DNA of 64,000 nucleotides from Arthrobacter subterraneus (GTDB lineage Bacteria; Actinomycetota; Actinomycetes; Actinomycetales; Micrococcaceae). The translations under genes were made by a program, and so were the position numbers. The DNA is taken from contig NZ_FNDT01000009.1 in assembly GCF_900099735.1 (NCBI RefSeq), positions 1 to 64,000 of the forward strand, in the 5' to 3' direction. Shown one piece after another: positions 47,438-56,728 of this stretch; position 1 is the stretch's first letter; every line of letters starts with the position of its first letter. Under the pieces are notes generated by a model. It searched no databases, had not been told where the DNA came from, and was given only the letters and a program-made list of their open reading frames with translations.

Positions 47438-47477
47438 CCGGTGGTGGCTGCGGAGGGGAAGCCGCTGCCACCACCGG
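47438..47477. terminator. Bidirectional terminator between nrdR and ppgK
   Basis: An 11-bp stem CCGGTGGTGGC / GCCACCACCGG continues inward with GCGG / CCGC around an 8-nt loop. It fills the gap between convergent genes. Confidence 0.8.
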
Positions 47478-47487
47478 CACCAATTAT

Positions 47488-48315
47488 CTAGCCGGCCTCG
47501 ACCGGCTCGCTCTTGAAGTGGAGTGCAGCTTGCAGGGCGGCTCCCACAATTCCTGCGTGATTACGCAGTTCGGCGGGGATGATCGGGGTACGCAGCGACA
47601 GGTTGGGGAGAAAATCCTTGCTGCGCTTCGAGATCCCGCCGCCCACGATGAACAGTTCCGGGGAAAACAGGAACTCGACATGTGAAAAGTACCGCTGCAG
47701 CTTGACTGAATACTCGTCCCAGCTCAGCCCCAACCGTTCGCGGGCCACGGCCGAGGCCTGGGTCTCGGCATCATGCCCGTCAATTTCCAGGTGGCCGAGT
47801 TCCGCGTTCGGCACCAGTTTGCCGTCAAAAATGAAGGCGGAGCCGATTCCGGTGCCCAGAGTGATCACCAGCACCGTCCCGTTGACGCCCTTGCCCGCAC
47901 CGTATTGGACCTCAGCGAGGCCCGCGGCATCGGCGTCGTTGATGACATGCACGTCCCGCCCGAGCACCCGGGTGAACAGGGCATCGACGTCGGTGTCTAT
48001 CCAGCTGTCGTCAACGTTCGCCGCTGAGCGTGCCACGCCATGCTGGATAATTGCGGGAAAAGTGACCCCGATCGGAAGGGAAGTGGGAGGCGCGCCCTCA
48101 CGGGTGGACAGTTCCGCCACGATGTCGGCGACGACAACCGCCACTGCCTCCGGTGTGGCAGGCCGCGGCGTCTCAACGCGGAAACGGTCACCGAGAATGG
48201 CACCTGCGGCCAGGTCGACGATACCGCCCTTGATTCCCGTGCCGCCGATGTCGATACCAATGACCGTTGCGGGCAGGTTCCTGCCGTCCTTCAGTTTGCC
48301 GCTGTTCTTGCCCAT
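47488..48315 (-). CDS. ppgK: Polyphosphate glucokinase
   Basis: ROK-family kinase that phosphorylates glucose with polyphosphate (and often ATP), a trait of actinobacteria. It has 275 residues. Motifs: VIGIDIGGTGIKGGIVD, a LGDRFRVETPRPATPEAV region, VINDADAAGLAEVQYGAGKG and VLVITLGTGIGSAF, then GHLEIDGHDAE. It lacks the CxCGxxGCxE zinc motif present in the other glucokinase of this window, consistent with PPGK. ATG 48315 follows GGAG with a short spacer; the frame is open 13 codons further upstream. Confidence 0.92.
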   Translation of the reverse strand: MGKNSGKLKDGRNLPATVIGIDIGGTGIKGGIVDLAAGAILGDRFRVETPRPATPEAVAVVVADIVAELSTREGAPPTSLPIGVTFPAIIQHGVARSAANVDDSWIDTDVDALFTRVLGRDVHVINDADAAGLAEVQYGAGKGVNGTVLVITLGTGIGSAFIFDGKLVPNAELGHLEIDGHDAETQASAVARERLGLSWDEYSVKLQRYFSHVEFLFSPELFIVGGGISKRSKDFLPNLSLRTPIIPAELRNHAGIVGAALQAALHFKSEPVEAG

Positions 48316-48387
48316 AATTCTCCAGGGTTGGTGTGGGGTGGGTTCGGCGGGCATGGCTTCGGGGCCCGCCGGTAATGCTTGGCAATG

Positions 48388-49266
48388 CTAGGGGAGCGTC
48401 AACACCTCGGCGCCGGTGTCGGTCACAACGAGCGTGTGCTCAAACTGGGCTGTGCGTTTCCGGTCCCGGGTAACGACTGTCCAGTCATCGGGCCACATGT
48501 CCCACTCGATGGTGCCGAGGGTGAGCATGGGTTCGATGGTGAACACCATTCCCGGTTCGATGATCCGGTTATAGGCCGGTGCCGCGTCATAGTGGGGGAT
48601 GATCAGCCCCGTATGGAACGCTTCGCCGACTCCATGACCTGTGAAGTCCCGCACTACACCGTAGCCGAATCTTCTGGCGTAGGACTCAATGGCACGTCCG
48701 ATGACGTTTATTTCGCGTCCCGGCGCCACTGCCTTGATGGCCCGGTTCAGGGATTCCCGGGTTCGCTCGACAAGGAGACGCGACTCTTCATCGACCTCCC
48801 CGACGAGGAAGGTGTGGTTTGTATCCCCGTGTACGCCGTCGATGTACGCGGTGATGTCGATGTTGATGATGTCTCCGTCGCGGAGCACGGTCGAGTCCGG
48901 GATGCCGTGGCAGATGACCTCATTGAGTGACGAACACAGTGACTTGGGGAATCCGCGGTAGCCCAGCGTGGACGGGTACGCGCCCTGCCCGACCAGGAAC
49001 TCGTGTCCCACCGCGTCCAGCTCATCGGTGGTGACGCCCGCCTTGATATGGCGCCCCACTTCCTGGATTGCCTGCGCGGCGATTCTGCCGGCCCGACGGA
49101 TCCGCTCGATCGTTTCGGGTGACTTGACTTCGGAACCTTCGAAGCGCGCAGGGCCCGGGCGCCCCACATACTCCGGGCGCTGGATCGACGCCGGCACCGC
49201 GCGGGGAGGGCTGATGGTCCCCTGGACGAGCGTGCCGACGGGTGCGGTAGAGGAATGGTGGGGCAT
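48388..49266 (-). CDS. map: Methionine aminopeptidase, type I
   Basis: Removes initiator methionine from nascent proteins; 292 residues. The dinuclear metal site is complete: Asp in [22 protein letters not shown], His in [11 protein letters not shown], Glu in FTIEPML and Glu in [19 protein letters not shown] carries the substrate-contacting histidine. The 40-residue N-terminal extension rich in Pro ([21 protein letters not shown]) is typical of the actinobacterial MetAP1c form, where it is thought to dock on the ribosome. A TAGGAT -10 lies 7 nt before the ATG, so the mRNA is probably leaderless. Confidence 0.95.
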   Translation of the reverse strand: MPHHSSTAPVGTLVQGTISPPRAVPASIQRPEYVGRPGPARFEGSEVKSPETIERIRRAGRIAAQAIQEVGRHIKAGVTTDELDAVGHEFLVGQGAYPSTLGYRGFPKSLCSSLNEVICHGIPDSTVLRDGDIINIDITAYIDGVHGDTNHTFLVGEVDEESRLLVERTRESLNRAIKAVAPGREINVIGRAIESYARRFGYGVVRDFTGHGVGEAFHTGLIIPHYDAAPAYNRIIEPGMVFTIEPMLTLGTIEWDMWPDDWTVVTRDRKRTAQFEHTLVVTDTGAEVLTLP

Positions 49267-49273
49267 ACCCTTG

Positions 49274-49279
49274 ATCCTA
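49274..49279 (-). promoter_or_regulatory. -10 hexamer TAGGAT, leaderless promoter of map
   Basis: On the minus strand TAGGAT ends 7 nt before the ATG. Immediately upstream (49281-49296) CGGTGG-GGAA-CCACCG forms a small dyad inside the expected -35/-10 spacer. Confidence 0.55.
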
Positions 49280-49331
49280 TCGGTGGGGAACCACCGGAGC
49301 CGAAAGCGGAAGCAACACTAAGGAGGCCGGG

Positions 49332-49496
49332 ATGGTGCAGTACTGGTACAACGTCCAGACGCACGAGGTTGAAGAAGACGCCCAGTCCGATTGGAGCCAG
49401 CTCATCGGGCCCTACCCCACGCGGGCGGAAGCCGAACGCGCCCTGGAGAAGGTTCAGGAGCGGAACCGGGCCTGGGAAGCCCAGGACGAGGAATAG
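49332..49496 (+). CDS. 54-residue SPOR-like small protein
   Basis: Short gene set by an excellent AGGAGG Shine-Dalgarno 5 nt before ATG. It encodes 54 residues that begin MVQYWYNVQTHEVEEDAQSD and continue through LIGPYPTRAEAERAL, a pattern like one half of a SPOR peptidoglycan-binding repeat (aromatic strand, then GPYPTRAEAE). A complete SPOR domain is about 70 residues, and no signal peptide is present, so wall binding is doubtful. It is divergent from map and convergent with panB. Confidence 0.75.
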   Translation: MVQYWYNVQTHEVEEDAQSDWSQLIGPYPTRAEAERALEKVQERNRAWEAQDEE

Positions 49497-49505
49497 CCCT
49501 CGCGG

Positions 49506-50378
49506 TCAGCCCTGGAAGCTGTGGTCGGGGCCGGGAAAACTTCCGTCCCGGACCTCGTCTCCGTAGGCTCGCGCTGCCTGGGTGAGAACCGACCGGACAT
49601 CGGCAAACTGCTTGACGAACTTCGCCTGCCTGCCCGCCCGCAGGCCGGCCATATCCTGCCAGACCAGCACCTGCCCGGTGGTTGCGGAGCCGGCCCCGAT
49701 CCCGATGGTCGGCACACTCACAGCTTTGTCCACCTCGGCAGCCACGTCGGCCGGCACCATTTCCATCAGCACGCAGAAGGCGCCCGCCTCGGCAAGGGCC
49801 ACTGCATCCTCAACCACCCGCCGGCCGGCGTCGCCTCTGCCCTGAACCCGGTATCCGCCCAGGGAATGCTCGCTCTGCGGAGTGAACCCTACGTGGGCCA
49901 TGACGGGAATGCCCGCCCGGACAATTGCGCGCACGGTGTCGGCGTAATCCTTGCCGCCCTCCATCTTGACCGCATGCACGAGCCCTTCCTTCATCAGGCG
50001 GATCGAGGACTCAACCCCCTGCGCAGGTGAGACCTCATAACTTCCGAAGGGAAGGTCCGCTACGACCAGGGCGCGCCTTGCGCCCCTGGTTACAGCGCGT
50101 GAAAAGAGGATCATCTCGTCCAGGGTGATGGGCAGGGTAGTGGCATGACCCAGCACATTGTTGGCGGCGGAGTCTCCGATCAGCAGCACCTCGATACCCG
50201 CTCCGTCGAAGATTTCCGCAGCATACTGGTCGTACGCTGTCAGCATGGCGAATCGCCGGCCCTCGTCCTTCGCGGCCTGCAGGTGATGCGTCCGGATGCG
50301 CGCTGCGGACGGCGGCGAGGCGTTTGCCGCCGTCGGGGAGCCGGTTCCGTAGGGGGCTGGAGTTTCCGCGGAATTCAT
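49506..50378 (-). CDS. panB: Ketopantoate hydroxymethyltransferase
   Basis: First committed enzyme of pantothenate and coenzyme A synthesis, adding a hydroxymethyl group to 2-ketoisovalerate. It has 290 residues. Motifs: AMLTAYDQYAAEIFDGAGIEVLLIGDSAANNVLGH (metal and substrate loop), VADLPFGSYEVSP, VKMEGGKDYADTV, AHVGFTPQSEHSLGG and IGIGAGSATTGQVLVWQDM. ATG 50378 is preceded by a TAGGCT -10 at 7 nt, giving a leaderless start; the frame is open a further 49 codons without conservation. It is divergent from glnA2. Confidence 0.95.
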   Translation of the reverse strand: MNSAETPAPYGTGSPTAANASPPSAARIRTHHLQAAKDEGRRFAMLTAYDQYAAEIFDGAGIEVLLIGDSAANNVLGHATTLPITLDEMILFSRAVTRGARRALVVADLPFGSYEVSPAQGVESSIRLMKEGLVHAVKMEGGKDYADTVRAIVRAGIPVMAHVGFTPQSEHSLGGYRVQGRGDAGRRVVEDAVALAEAGAFCVLMEMVPADVAAEVDKAVSVPTIGIGAGSATTGQVLVWQDMAGLRAGRQAKFVKQFADVRSVLTQAARAYGDEVRDGSFPGPDHSFQG

Positions 50379-50385
50379 GACCACG

Positions 50386-50391
50386 AGCCTA
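50386..50391 (-). promoter_or_regulatory. -10 hexamer TAGGCT, leaderless promoter of panB
   Basis: On the minus strand TAGGCT ends 7 nt before the panB ATG. Confidence 0.55.
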
Positions 50392-50399
50392 CTTGACGG

Positions 50400-50415
50400 G
50401 TAACTCCGGCGTAAC
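50400..50415. promoter_or_regulatory. GTAAC-N6-GTAAC pair in the panB-glnA2 intergenic region
   Basis: Two GTAAC pentamers 11 nt apart match the site pitch of a GlnR operator and lie 155 nt before the glnA2 start. Only two sites are present, not the four seen before glnA1, so binding by GlnR or another GTAAC-reading response regulator is uncertain. Confidence 0.35.
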
Positions 50416-50569
50416 ACAAGGCGGACATACTGGACCGGGCACAGTCCTGCATGACCCGGGTCCCGCGCCGGCCGGGCATTGTCAGTAAAGTGAGAAGCGG
50501 ACCGGGGAACAGCGCCCCCTGTCATGCGGAGTGCCGCAGCGACCGGGGATGAGTAGGAAAGAGGTTGGA

Positions 50570-51910
50570 ATGGATCGGCAGCAGGAGTTCGTCCTACGCA
50601 CCATCGAGGAACGTGACGTCCGTTTTGTCCGGCTGTGGTTCACCGACGTCGTCGGCTCCCTGAAGTCGGTTGCACTGGCGCCGGCGGAAGTTGAGGGCGC
50701 GTTCGAGGAGGGGCTCGGATTCGACGGGTCCTCGATCGAGGGCCTCGCCCGGGTATTCGAGTCCGACATGCTTGCCCAGCCCGATCCGTCCACCTTCCAG
50801 ATCCTGCCGTGGCGGGGCGAGAAGGAGCAGACGTCCCGGATGTTCTGCGACATCCTCACCCCTGACGGGCAGCCGTCGTCGGCCGATCCCCGGGGGGTCC
50901 TGAAGCGCACCCTCGCCAAAGCCGCAGACATGGGCTTCACCTGCTACACCCATCCCGAGATCGAGTTCTACCTCCTCAAGTCGGACGAGCTCGGCCCCGA
51001 CGGCCAGCCGATCCCCGTGGACCAGGCCGGCTACTTCGATCACGTGCCCGGCGGTGTCGCGCAGGACTTCCGGCGGACCGCCGTTGCAATGCTCGAATCG
51101 GTAGGGATTTCGGTCGAGTTCAGCCACCACGAGGCAGGGCCCGGACAGAATGAGATCGATCTCCGCTACGCCGACGCCCTCCAGACCGCTGACAACATCA
51201 TGACGTTCCGCACGGTCATCAAGGAGGTGGCGCTCACCCAGAACAGTTACGCCACCTTTATGCCCAAGCCCTTCTCAGACCACCCCGGCTCCGGCATGCA
51301 CACGCATTTCTCGCTCTTCGAGGGGGACTCCAATGCCTTCTTCGAAGCGGGTGCTGAATTCCAGCTGTCGAAGACGGCGCGTCAGTTCATCGCAGGCATC
51401 CTGCGGCACGCGCCCGAGTTCACGGCGGTGACCAACCAGTTCGTGAATTCCTACAAGAGGCTCTGGGGCGGCGGCGAAGCGCCGAGTTACCTTTCCTGGG
51501 GCCACAATAACCGGTCCGCGCTGGTGCGGGTACCGCTCTACAAACCGAACAAGGGGCAGTCCGCCCGCATCGAGTACCGGGGAATCGACTCCGCCACCAA
51601 CCCGTATCTGGCGTACTCGGTGCTGCTGGGGGCAGGCCTGAAGGGCATCGAGGAAGGGTATGACCTGCCGCCGGGTGCGGAAGACGACGTCTGGAGCCTG
51701 ACGGCCGCGGAACGGCGTGCCATGGGCCACGATCCGCTGCCCGCCAGCCTGCACGACGCCGTCCGGGCCATGGAGGATTCGGAACTCGTGGCCGAGATCC
51801 TCGGCGAGCAGGTCTATGAAAACTTCCTGCGGAACAAGCGTGCCGAGTGGCATGATTACCGGATTCAGGTGACCCCCTACGAGCTCAGGCGCAACCTCGG
51901 AATCCTCTAG
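50570..51910 (+). CDS. glnA2: Glutamine synthetase type I, GlnA2 (not adenylylated)
   Basis: Ligates ammonia to glutamate, or acts on a related substrate; 446 residues. GS motifs: DGSSIEGLARVFESDM, EIEFYLL, the ATP region HHEAGPGQNEIDLRYADALQTADN, MPKPFSDHPGSGMHTHFSLFEGD, NSYKRL and RIEYRG. The adenylylation segment reads DDVWSLTAAERRA, with Trp where GlnA1 has Tyr402, so GlnE should not modify it. The ATG follows GAGG. Actinobacterial GlnA2 has been linked to polyamine or alternative amine use in some species. glnE starts 18 nt downstream, so they form an operon. Confidence 0.93.
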   Translation: MDRQQEFVLRTIEERDVRFVRLWFTDVVGSLKSVALAPAEVEGAFEEGLGFDGSSIEGLARVFESDMLAQPDPSTFQILPWRGEKEQTSRMFCDILTPDGQPSSADPRGVLKRTLAKAADMGFTCYTHPEIEFYLLKSDELGPDGQPIPVDQAGYFDHVPGGVAQDFRRTAVAMLESVGISVEFSHHEAGPGQNEIDLRYADALQTADNIMTFRTVIKEVALTQNSYATFMPKPFSDHPGSGMHTHFSLFEGDSNAFFEAGAEFQLSKTARQFIAGILRHAPEFTAVTNQFVNSYKRLWGGGEAPSYLSWGHNNRSALVRVPLYKPNKGQSARIEYRGIDSATNPYLAYSVLLGAGLKGIEEGYDLPPGAEDDVWSLTAAERRAMGHDPLPASLHDAVRAMEDSELVAEILGEQVYENFLRNKRAEWHDYRIQVTPYELRRNLGIL

Positions 51911-51928
51911 CCGCGGGAGACTAGCTCC

Positions 51929-54900
51929 ATGAGCCTGAACCGGGAACTGATCAGCAGGGGATTCACCGACCTCGACAAGAGCAGCCGCTTCCTTGCGGCT
52001 GCAGAGCTCCGGGATATTTCCGAGGACAGGCTGTTCGCTGGGCTGGCACATGCCGCGAACCCTGATCTTGCTCTCCAGTCCCTGGTACGACTGCTCGCGG
52101 TCCACCCCGCGCTGGGGGAACTGGTCCGGGGCGAGGCAGCCGATTCGGAGGCGCTCTTCCGTCTGCTGGGCGCGTCGGAGGCACTCGCCGAGTTCCTCAT
52201 GCGCCACCCCGAGCATTCCGACGTCGTCCGAGTCCGGACCAGCGCTGAACCCGGAACAGTGGAAGCCGCTTCGCTGCGGAGCTCGCTGCTTGAGTCGGTC
52301 GGAGCGAACGCCGGCGACAGCAATCCTGTTGCCGCCAAAACCGGTGAGGAGGCCTACCGCGCCCTCCGCACGCGCTACCGCAGGCATCTCACCGAGTTGG
52401 CCATCCGGGATCTGAGCGCAGCATCACCGACGGACTTCCTACCCTTGGTGGGGCAGGAACTCGCTGACCTCGCGGCGGCCGCGCTCGAAGCTGCACTTGC
52501 CGTGACGCGGGCGGAACTCGCCGAAACCTATCCGGCCGCGGATATCGCAGCTGTGCGACTGGCCGTGATTGGGATGGGCAAGTGCGGGGCGGGTGAACTG
52601 AACTACATCTCAGACGTTGATGTCATCTACGTCATCGAGGCTGATGAGCTGGGTGAAGACACAGCGGTGCGCATCGGGACAGGCCTGGCATCGGGAATTT
52701 CACGTGCCGTGACGTCGGCGGGGCGGGAGCCCGGGCTGTGGGAGGTGGACGCCAATCTGCGTCCTGAGGGCAAGGACGGTCCGCTGGTCCGAACCCTCGA
52801 TTCCCACCTTAAGTACTACGCGCGGTGGGCGCAGACCTGGGAGTTCCAGGCCCTGCTCAAGGCCCGCCCGATTGCCGGAGACCCGGGTCTCGGGGCGAAG
52901 TATTCCGCGGCGGTGTCCGACCTGGTGTGGACGTCCTCCGAGCGGGACGGATTTGTGGAATCGGTCCAGGCGATGAGGCGGCGGGTAACGGAGAATATCC
53001 CGGCTCATGAGGTCAACAGACAGATCAAACTGGGTGCCGGTGGCCTGCGGGACGTCGAATTCACGGTACAGCTCCTCCAGCTGGTCCATGGCAAAGTCGA
53101 CGAGTCGCTGCGCACCCGGTCCACTACCTCGGCCATCTCGGCGCTCAGCTCGGCGGGTTATATCGGGCGGAGGGATGCCCAGGAGTTCGATCAGTCCTAC
53201 CGGTTCCTGCGCGTCCTCGAACACCGCATCCAGTTGGTGCAGATGCGCCGCACACACCTCATGCCCGAAGACGAGCCGAGCCTCAAGGCACTGGCGAAAT
53301 CCTCTGCCAGTTCGCTGCTGGAAACCCGCCCCACGGCGGCAGCACTCAGCGAACAGTGGCAGCAGACCAAGCGGCTGGTCCGCCGGCTCCACGAATCGAT
53401 CTTCTACAGGCCGCTGCTGAATGCTGCCGCGAACCTGAGCGCTGACGAGGTCCGCCTGACCCCTGAGGCGGCCCGCGCCCGGCTTGCCGCATTGGGCTAT
53501 GTGGACCCCCGCGGAGCGCTGCGCCATATCGAGGCCCTCACCTCGGGAATCAGCCGACGCTCAGCCCTGCAGCGTCAACTGCTGCCGGTGCTGCTCGACT
53601 GGCTGGCGGACGGCGTCGACCCGGATGCAGGCCTGCTCGGCTTCCGCCGCCTGAGCGAGTCGCTGGGGGAGACGCACTGGTATCTGGGGATGCTCCGGGA
53701 TTCCAAGGCCGCGGCAGAGCGGCTGTGCCACATCCTGTCCTCGAGCCGGTTCATCACCGACCTCCTGGAGGTTTCCCCGGAGTCCACCAAATGGCTCGGC
53801 TCGGACAAGGAGCTGATGCCGCTGCCGTTCGAGGCGCAGTGGCAGGAGATCCAGTCGAAGATGTCCCGGCATCCCGCACCCAACGAGGCAATGCGGCTCA
53901 TCCGGCTGATCCGGCGCCGCGAGATCCTCAGGATCGCCATCGCAGACAGTTCAGGCCTCCTCAGGCAGGAAGAGGTGGGCCCGGCGCTGGCAGACGCCGA
54001 CCGCGCCGCGGTTCTGGGGGCGCTGAACGTCGCCGAAGCGGAAGTCCATGCTGGAGAGCAGGCGCTGACCGACGTCGTCGTCGTCGCCATGGGGCGCCAG
54101 GGCGGGCGGGAAATCACCTACGGGTCCGACGCGGACGTCATGTATGTGCACCGGCCCCGGGACGGTGCCGACCCGGCGGCGGCGCAGACCCAGGCCGAAA
54201 GGATAGTGGGCCAGCTGCGCCAGCTCCTGCAGCAGCCATGTACCCCTCCGATTCTCGCCGAACGGGTCCTCGAGGTGGACGCGGACCTGCGGCCGGAGGG
54301 CAAGCAGGGGCCGATGGTGCGCTCTCTCGAATCGTTTCGTGAGTACTACCGGCGCTGGTCGCTGGTCTGGGAGTCACAGGCGCTCCTTCGGGCGCTGCCG
54401 ATCGCCGGCGACGACGGGCTGGCCGCTGATTTCCGAAGGCTCATCGACCCCGTCCGCTACGAGCGGGAGGTCAACGACGGCGACCTGCGGGAAATCCGCC
54501 GGCTGAAGGCGCGGATGGAGTCCGAAAGGTTGCCGCGCGGTGCAGACCCGTCACGCCACCTGAAATTGGGCAGGGGCGGACTCAGCGACGTTGAATGGCT
54601 CATCCAGCTGCTGCAGCTCCAGCACGCCCGTGAGATCCCTGCGCTGCGGACCACATCCACGCTGGAGGCGATGGACGCGGTGGAAGCGCACGGACTCCTG
54701 CCGGACGACGACGTCGCCACCCTGCGCTCAAGCTGGCGCCTCGCCTCACGGGTGAGGGCAGCGAACACCGTCTGGGGCGGCAAACAGTCAGACCTGCTGC
54801 CATCCTCCCGGCGGGACCTTGAAGCGGTAGCCCGCTGGTGTGGCTACGGACCAGGCAAAGGAACCCAGCTCGAAGAGGACTACCTGCGGCTGACCCGCCG

Positions 54901-54946
54901 GAGCCGCGCAATCTTTGAACGGTATTTCTACGGGTACGGAGAGTAG
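51929..54946 (+). CDS. glnE: Bifunctional glutamine synthetase adenylyltransferase/deadenylylase GlnE
   Basis: Adds AMP to, and removes it from, the tyrosine of GlnA1 in response to nitrogen status; 1005 residues. Two homologous nucleotidyltransferase halves each show the catalytic DxD pair: SDVDVIYV at about 228-235 (deadenylylase half) and GSDADVMYV at about 732-740 (adenylylase half), both within conserved G-x-L-NYISD or GGREITYGSD contexts. The order matches E. coli GlnE. It lies between its target glnA1 and glnA2, as in mycobacteria. ATG after GGGAGA. A strong shared terminator follows. Confidence 0.95.
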   Translation: MSLNRELISRGFTDLDKSSRFLAAAELRDISEDRLFAGLAHAANPDLALQSLVRLLAVHPALGELVRGEAADSEALFRLLGASEALAEFLMRHPEHSDVVRVRTSAEPGTVEAASLRSSLLESVGANAGDSNPVAAKTGEEAYRALRTRYRRHLTELAIRDLSAASPTDFLPLVGQELADLAAAALEAALAVTRAELAETYPAADIAAVRLAVIGMGKCGAGELNYISDVDVIYVIEADELGEDTAVRIGTGLASGISRAVTSAGREPGLWEVDANLRPEGKDGPLVRTLDSHLKYYARWAQTWEFQALLKARPIAGDPGLGAKYSAAVSDLVWTSSERDGFVESVQAMRRRVTENIPAHEVNRQIKLGAGGLRDVEFTVQLLQLVHGKVDESLRTRSTTSAISALSSAGYIGRRDAQEFDQSYRFLRVLEHRIQLVQMRRTHLMPEDEPSLKALAKSSASSLLETRPTAAALSEQWQQTKRLVRRLHESIFYRPLLNAAANLSADEVRLTPEAARARLAALGYVDPRGALRHIEALTSGISRRSALQRQLLPVLLDWLADGVDPDAGLLGFRRLSESLGETHWYLGMLRDSKAAAERLCHILSSSRFITDLLEVSPESTKWLGSDKELMPLPFEAQWQEIQSKMSRHPAPNEAMRLIRLIRRREILRIAIADSSGLLRQEEVGPALADADRAAVLGALNVAEAEVHAGEQALTDVVVVAMGRQGGREITYGSDADVMYVHRPRDGADPAAAQTQAERIVGQLRQLLQQPCTPPILAERVLEVDADLRPEGKQGPMVRSLESFREYYRRWSLVWESQALLRALPIAGDDGLAADFRRLIDPVRYEREVNDGDLREIRRLKARMESERLPRGADPSRHLKLGRGGLSDVEWLIQLLQLQHAREIPALRTTSTLEAMDAVEAHGLLPDDDVATLRSSWRLASRVRAANTVWGGKQSDLLPSSRRDLEAVARWCGYGPGKGTQLEEDYLRLTRRSRAIFERYFYGYGE

Positions 54947-54962
54947 AACCGGGTTGCCGTTA

Positions 54963-55006
54963 ACCGCAAAGCGGGGCCGCACCGAAGTGCTGCCCCGCTT
55001 TGCGGT
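54963..55006. terminator. Bidirectional terminator between glnE and glnA1
   Basis: Perfect 15-bp stem ACCGCAAAGCGGGGC / GCCCCGCTTTGCGGT with a 14-nt loop in the convergent gap, followed by CTTG on the plus side. Confidence 0.9.
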
Positions 55007-55013
55007 CTTGTGG

Positions 55014-56438
55014 CTAGACGCCGTAGTACAGCTCGAACTCGTAGGGGTTCGGCCGCAGGGCAAGAGGGGTGATTTCCACCTCACGCTTGTAGGCGATCCA
55101 GGTATCGATGAGGTCCTGGGTGAATACACCGCCGGCCTGCAGGAACTCGTTGTCGGCTTCCAGAGCCAGCAGAGCTTCCTCCAGCGATCCGGGCGCCTTC
55201 TGGATGTCCTTGGCCTCTTCGGCCGGAAGCTCGTAGAGATCCTTGTCGATCGGGTCCGCCGGCTCGATCCGGTTCTTGATTCCGTCAAGGCCGGCCATCA
55301 GCTGTGCCGCGAAGGCCAGGTAAGGGTTGGACGACGGATCCGGAGCGCGGAACTCGATGCGCTTTGCCTTCGGGTTGGAACCGGTGATCGGGATACGGAT
55401 GCCGGCTGAGCGGTTACCCTGCGAGTACACCATATTGACGGGGGCCTCGAAGCCCTTGACCAGGCGGCGGTAGGAGTTGACCGTCGGGTTGGTGAAGGCG
55501 AGTACTGCCGAAGCGTGCTTGAGAAGCCCGCCGATGTACCAGCGGGCAAGATCCGAGAGCCCGGCGTACCCACGCTCGTCGTAGAACAGCGGATCGCCGT
55601 TGCTCCACAGTGACTGGTGGCAGTGCATGCCGGAACCATTGTCACCGAAGATCGGCTTGGGCATGAAGGTCGCGGACTTCCCCCAGGCGTTGGCGACGTT
55701 CTTGATGATGTACTTGAACTTCTGCAGGTCGTCAGCTGCGTGCACCATGGTGGTGAACTTGTAGTTGATCTCGGCCTGGCCTGCGCCGCCGACCTCGTGA
55801 TGCGAACGCTCAACCTCAAGGCCGACCGCGTCCAGCTCGACGCACATTGCGTCGCGGAGGTCAGCCTGCTTGTCCACGGGAGCTACAGGGAAGTAGCCGC
55901 CCTTGAATGGAGTCTTGTAGCCGAGGTTTCCGCCGACTTCCTCCCGGCCCGTGTTCCACGGAGCTTCGATCGAATCGACCTTGTAGAAGCTGCCCTGGGG
56001 GCTGGACTCGTACTGGACGTTCTCGAAGATGTAGAACTCAGCTTCGGGAGCAAAGAAGGCGGTGTCCGCGATGCCCGTGGATGCCAGGTAGGCCTCGGCA
56101 CGCTCTGCCACTCCGCGGGGGTCGCGGTGGTAGGGGTCGCCGGTGCGGGGGTTCACGATGGAGAAATTCAGTGCGAGCGTCTTCTCGATCCGGAATGGGT
56201 CGATGAATGCGGTGGTGACATCGGGAATCAGCTGCATGTCCGACTCCGCAATGCCCTGGAAACCGCGGATTGATGATCCGTCGAACAGCTGGCCGTGTAC
56301 GAAAAAGTCTGCGTCGACGGACTTCGCGGGGACGTTGAAGTGCTGCTGCACGCCCGGAAGATCGGTGAAACGGATATCGACAAACTTCACATCTTCGTCG
56401 GCGATGTACTTGAGGACTTCGTCCGCATTCTTGAACAT
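55014..56438 (-). CDS. glnA1: Glutamine synthetase type I, GlnA1
   Basis: Main ammonium-assimilating enzyme, 474 residues, dodecameric in the family. GS signatures: [13 protein letters not shown] near the start, [76 protein letters not shown] and [17 protein letters not shown]. The adenylylation loop is [13 protein letters not shown] with the acceptor Tyr402, the target of GlnE. A four-site GlnR operator lies 116 nt upstream. It converges on glnE, whose product controls it. Confidence 0.96.
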   Translation of the reverse strand: MFKNADEVLKYIADEDVKFVDIRFTDLPGVQQHFNVPAKSVDADFFVHGQLFDGSSIRGFQGIAESDMQLIPDVTTAFIDPFRIEKTLALNFSIVNPRTGDPYHRDPRGVAERAEAYLASTGIADTAFFAPEAEFYIFENVQYESSPQGSFYKVDSIEAPWNTGREEVGGNLGYKTPFKGGYFPVAPVDKQADLRDAMCVELDAVGLEVERSHHEVGGAGQAEINYKFTTMVHAADDLQKFKYIIKNVANAWGKSATFMPKPIFGDNGSGMHCHQSLWSNGDPLFYDERGYAGLSDLARWYIGGLLKHASAVLAFTNPTVNSYRRLVKGFEAPVNMVYSQGNRSAGIRIPITGSNPKAKRIEFRAPDPSSNPYLAFAAQLMAGLDGIKNRIEPADPIDKDLYELPAEEAKDIQKAPGSLEEALLALEADNEFLQAGGVFTQDLIDTWIAYKREVEITPLALRPNPYEFELYYGV

Positions 56439-56553
56439 CGGATTATGCTCCTAACGCATATTCGGGGGAGAGCGACCGGGGCCGGTAGCGCGGGGGAAAC
56501 GCCGCATGGCTTGCCTGCTGCGGTCGCAACAGCATCCACACTATGAATGCGCA

Positions 56554-56591
56554 GTTACCCACTGGTGTCGCAAATGTTTCCGGCATGTAAC
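56554..56591 (-). promoter_or_regulatory. GlnR operator upstream of glnA1
   Basis: Read toward glnA1, the sites are GTTAC, GAAAC, GACAC and GTAAC, each separated by exactly 6 nt. This matches the actinobacterial GlnR box GTNAC-N6-GAAAC repeated twice. A possible -10 (CATAGT) lies just downstream. It also faces the divergent RDD gene 137 nt away. Confidence 0.75.
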
Positions 56592-56716
56592 TTAAGCGGG
56601 CAGCTTCGCACACGTGCTCATGCATCTACCCTAGCGGTCCCTCTCTTCGCTGCGGTTCCTCACAGCGCGTCGCCGCCCTGCCGGGAAGCACCGCCGGGCG
56701 CCGGTGACCCGCAGGA

Positions 56717-56722
56717 TAGAGT
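56717..56722 (+). promoter_or_regulatory. -10 hexamer TAGAGT, leaderless promoter of the RDD gene
   Basis: TAGAGT ends 6 nt before GTG 56729. Confidence 0.5.
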
Positions 56723-56728
56723 TGGACG

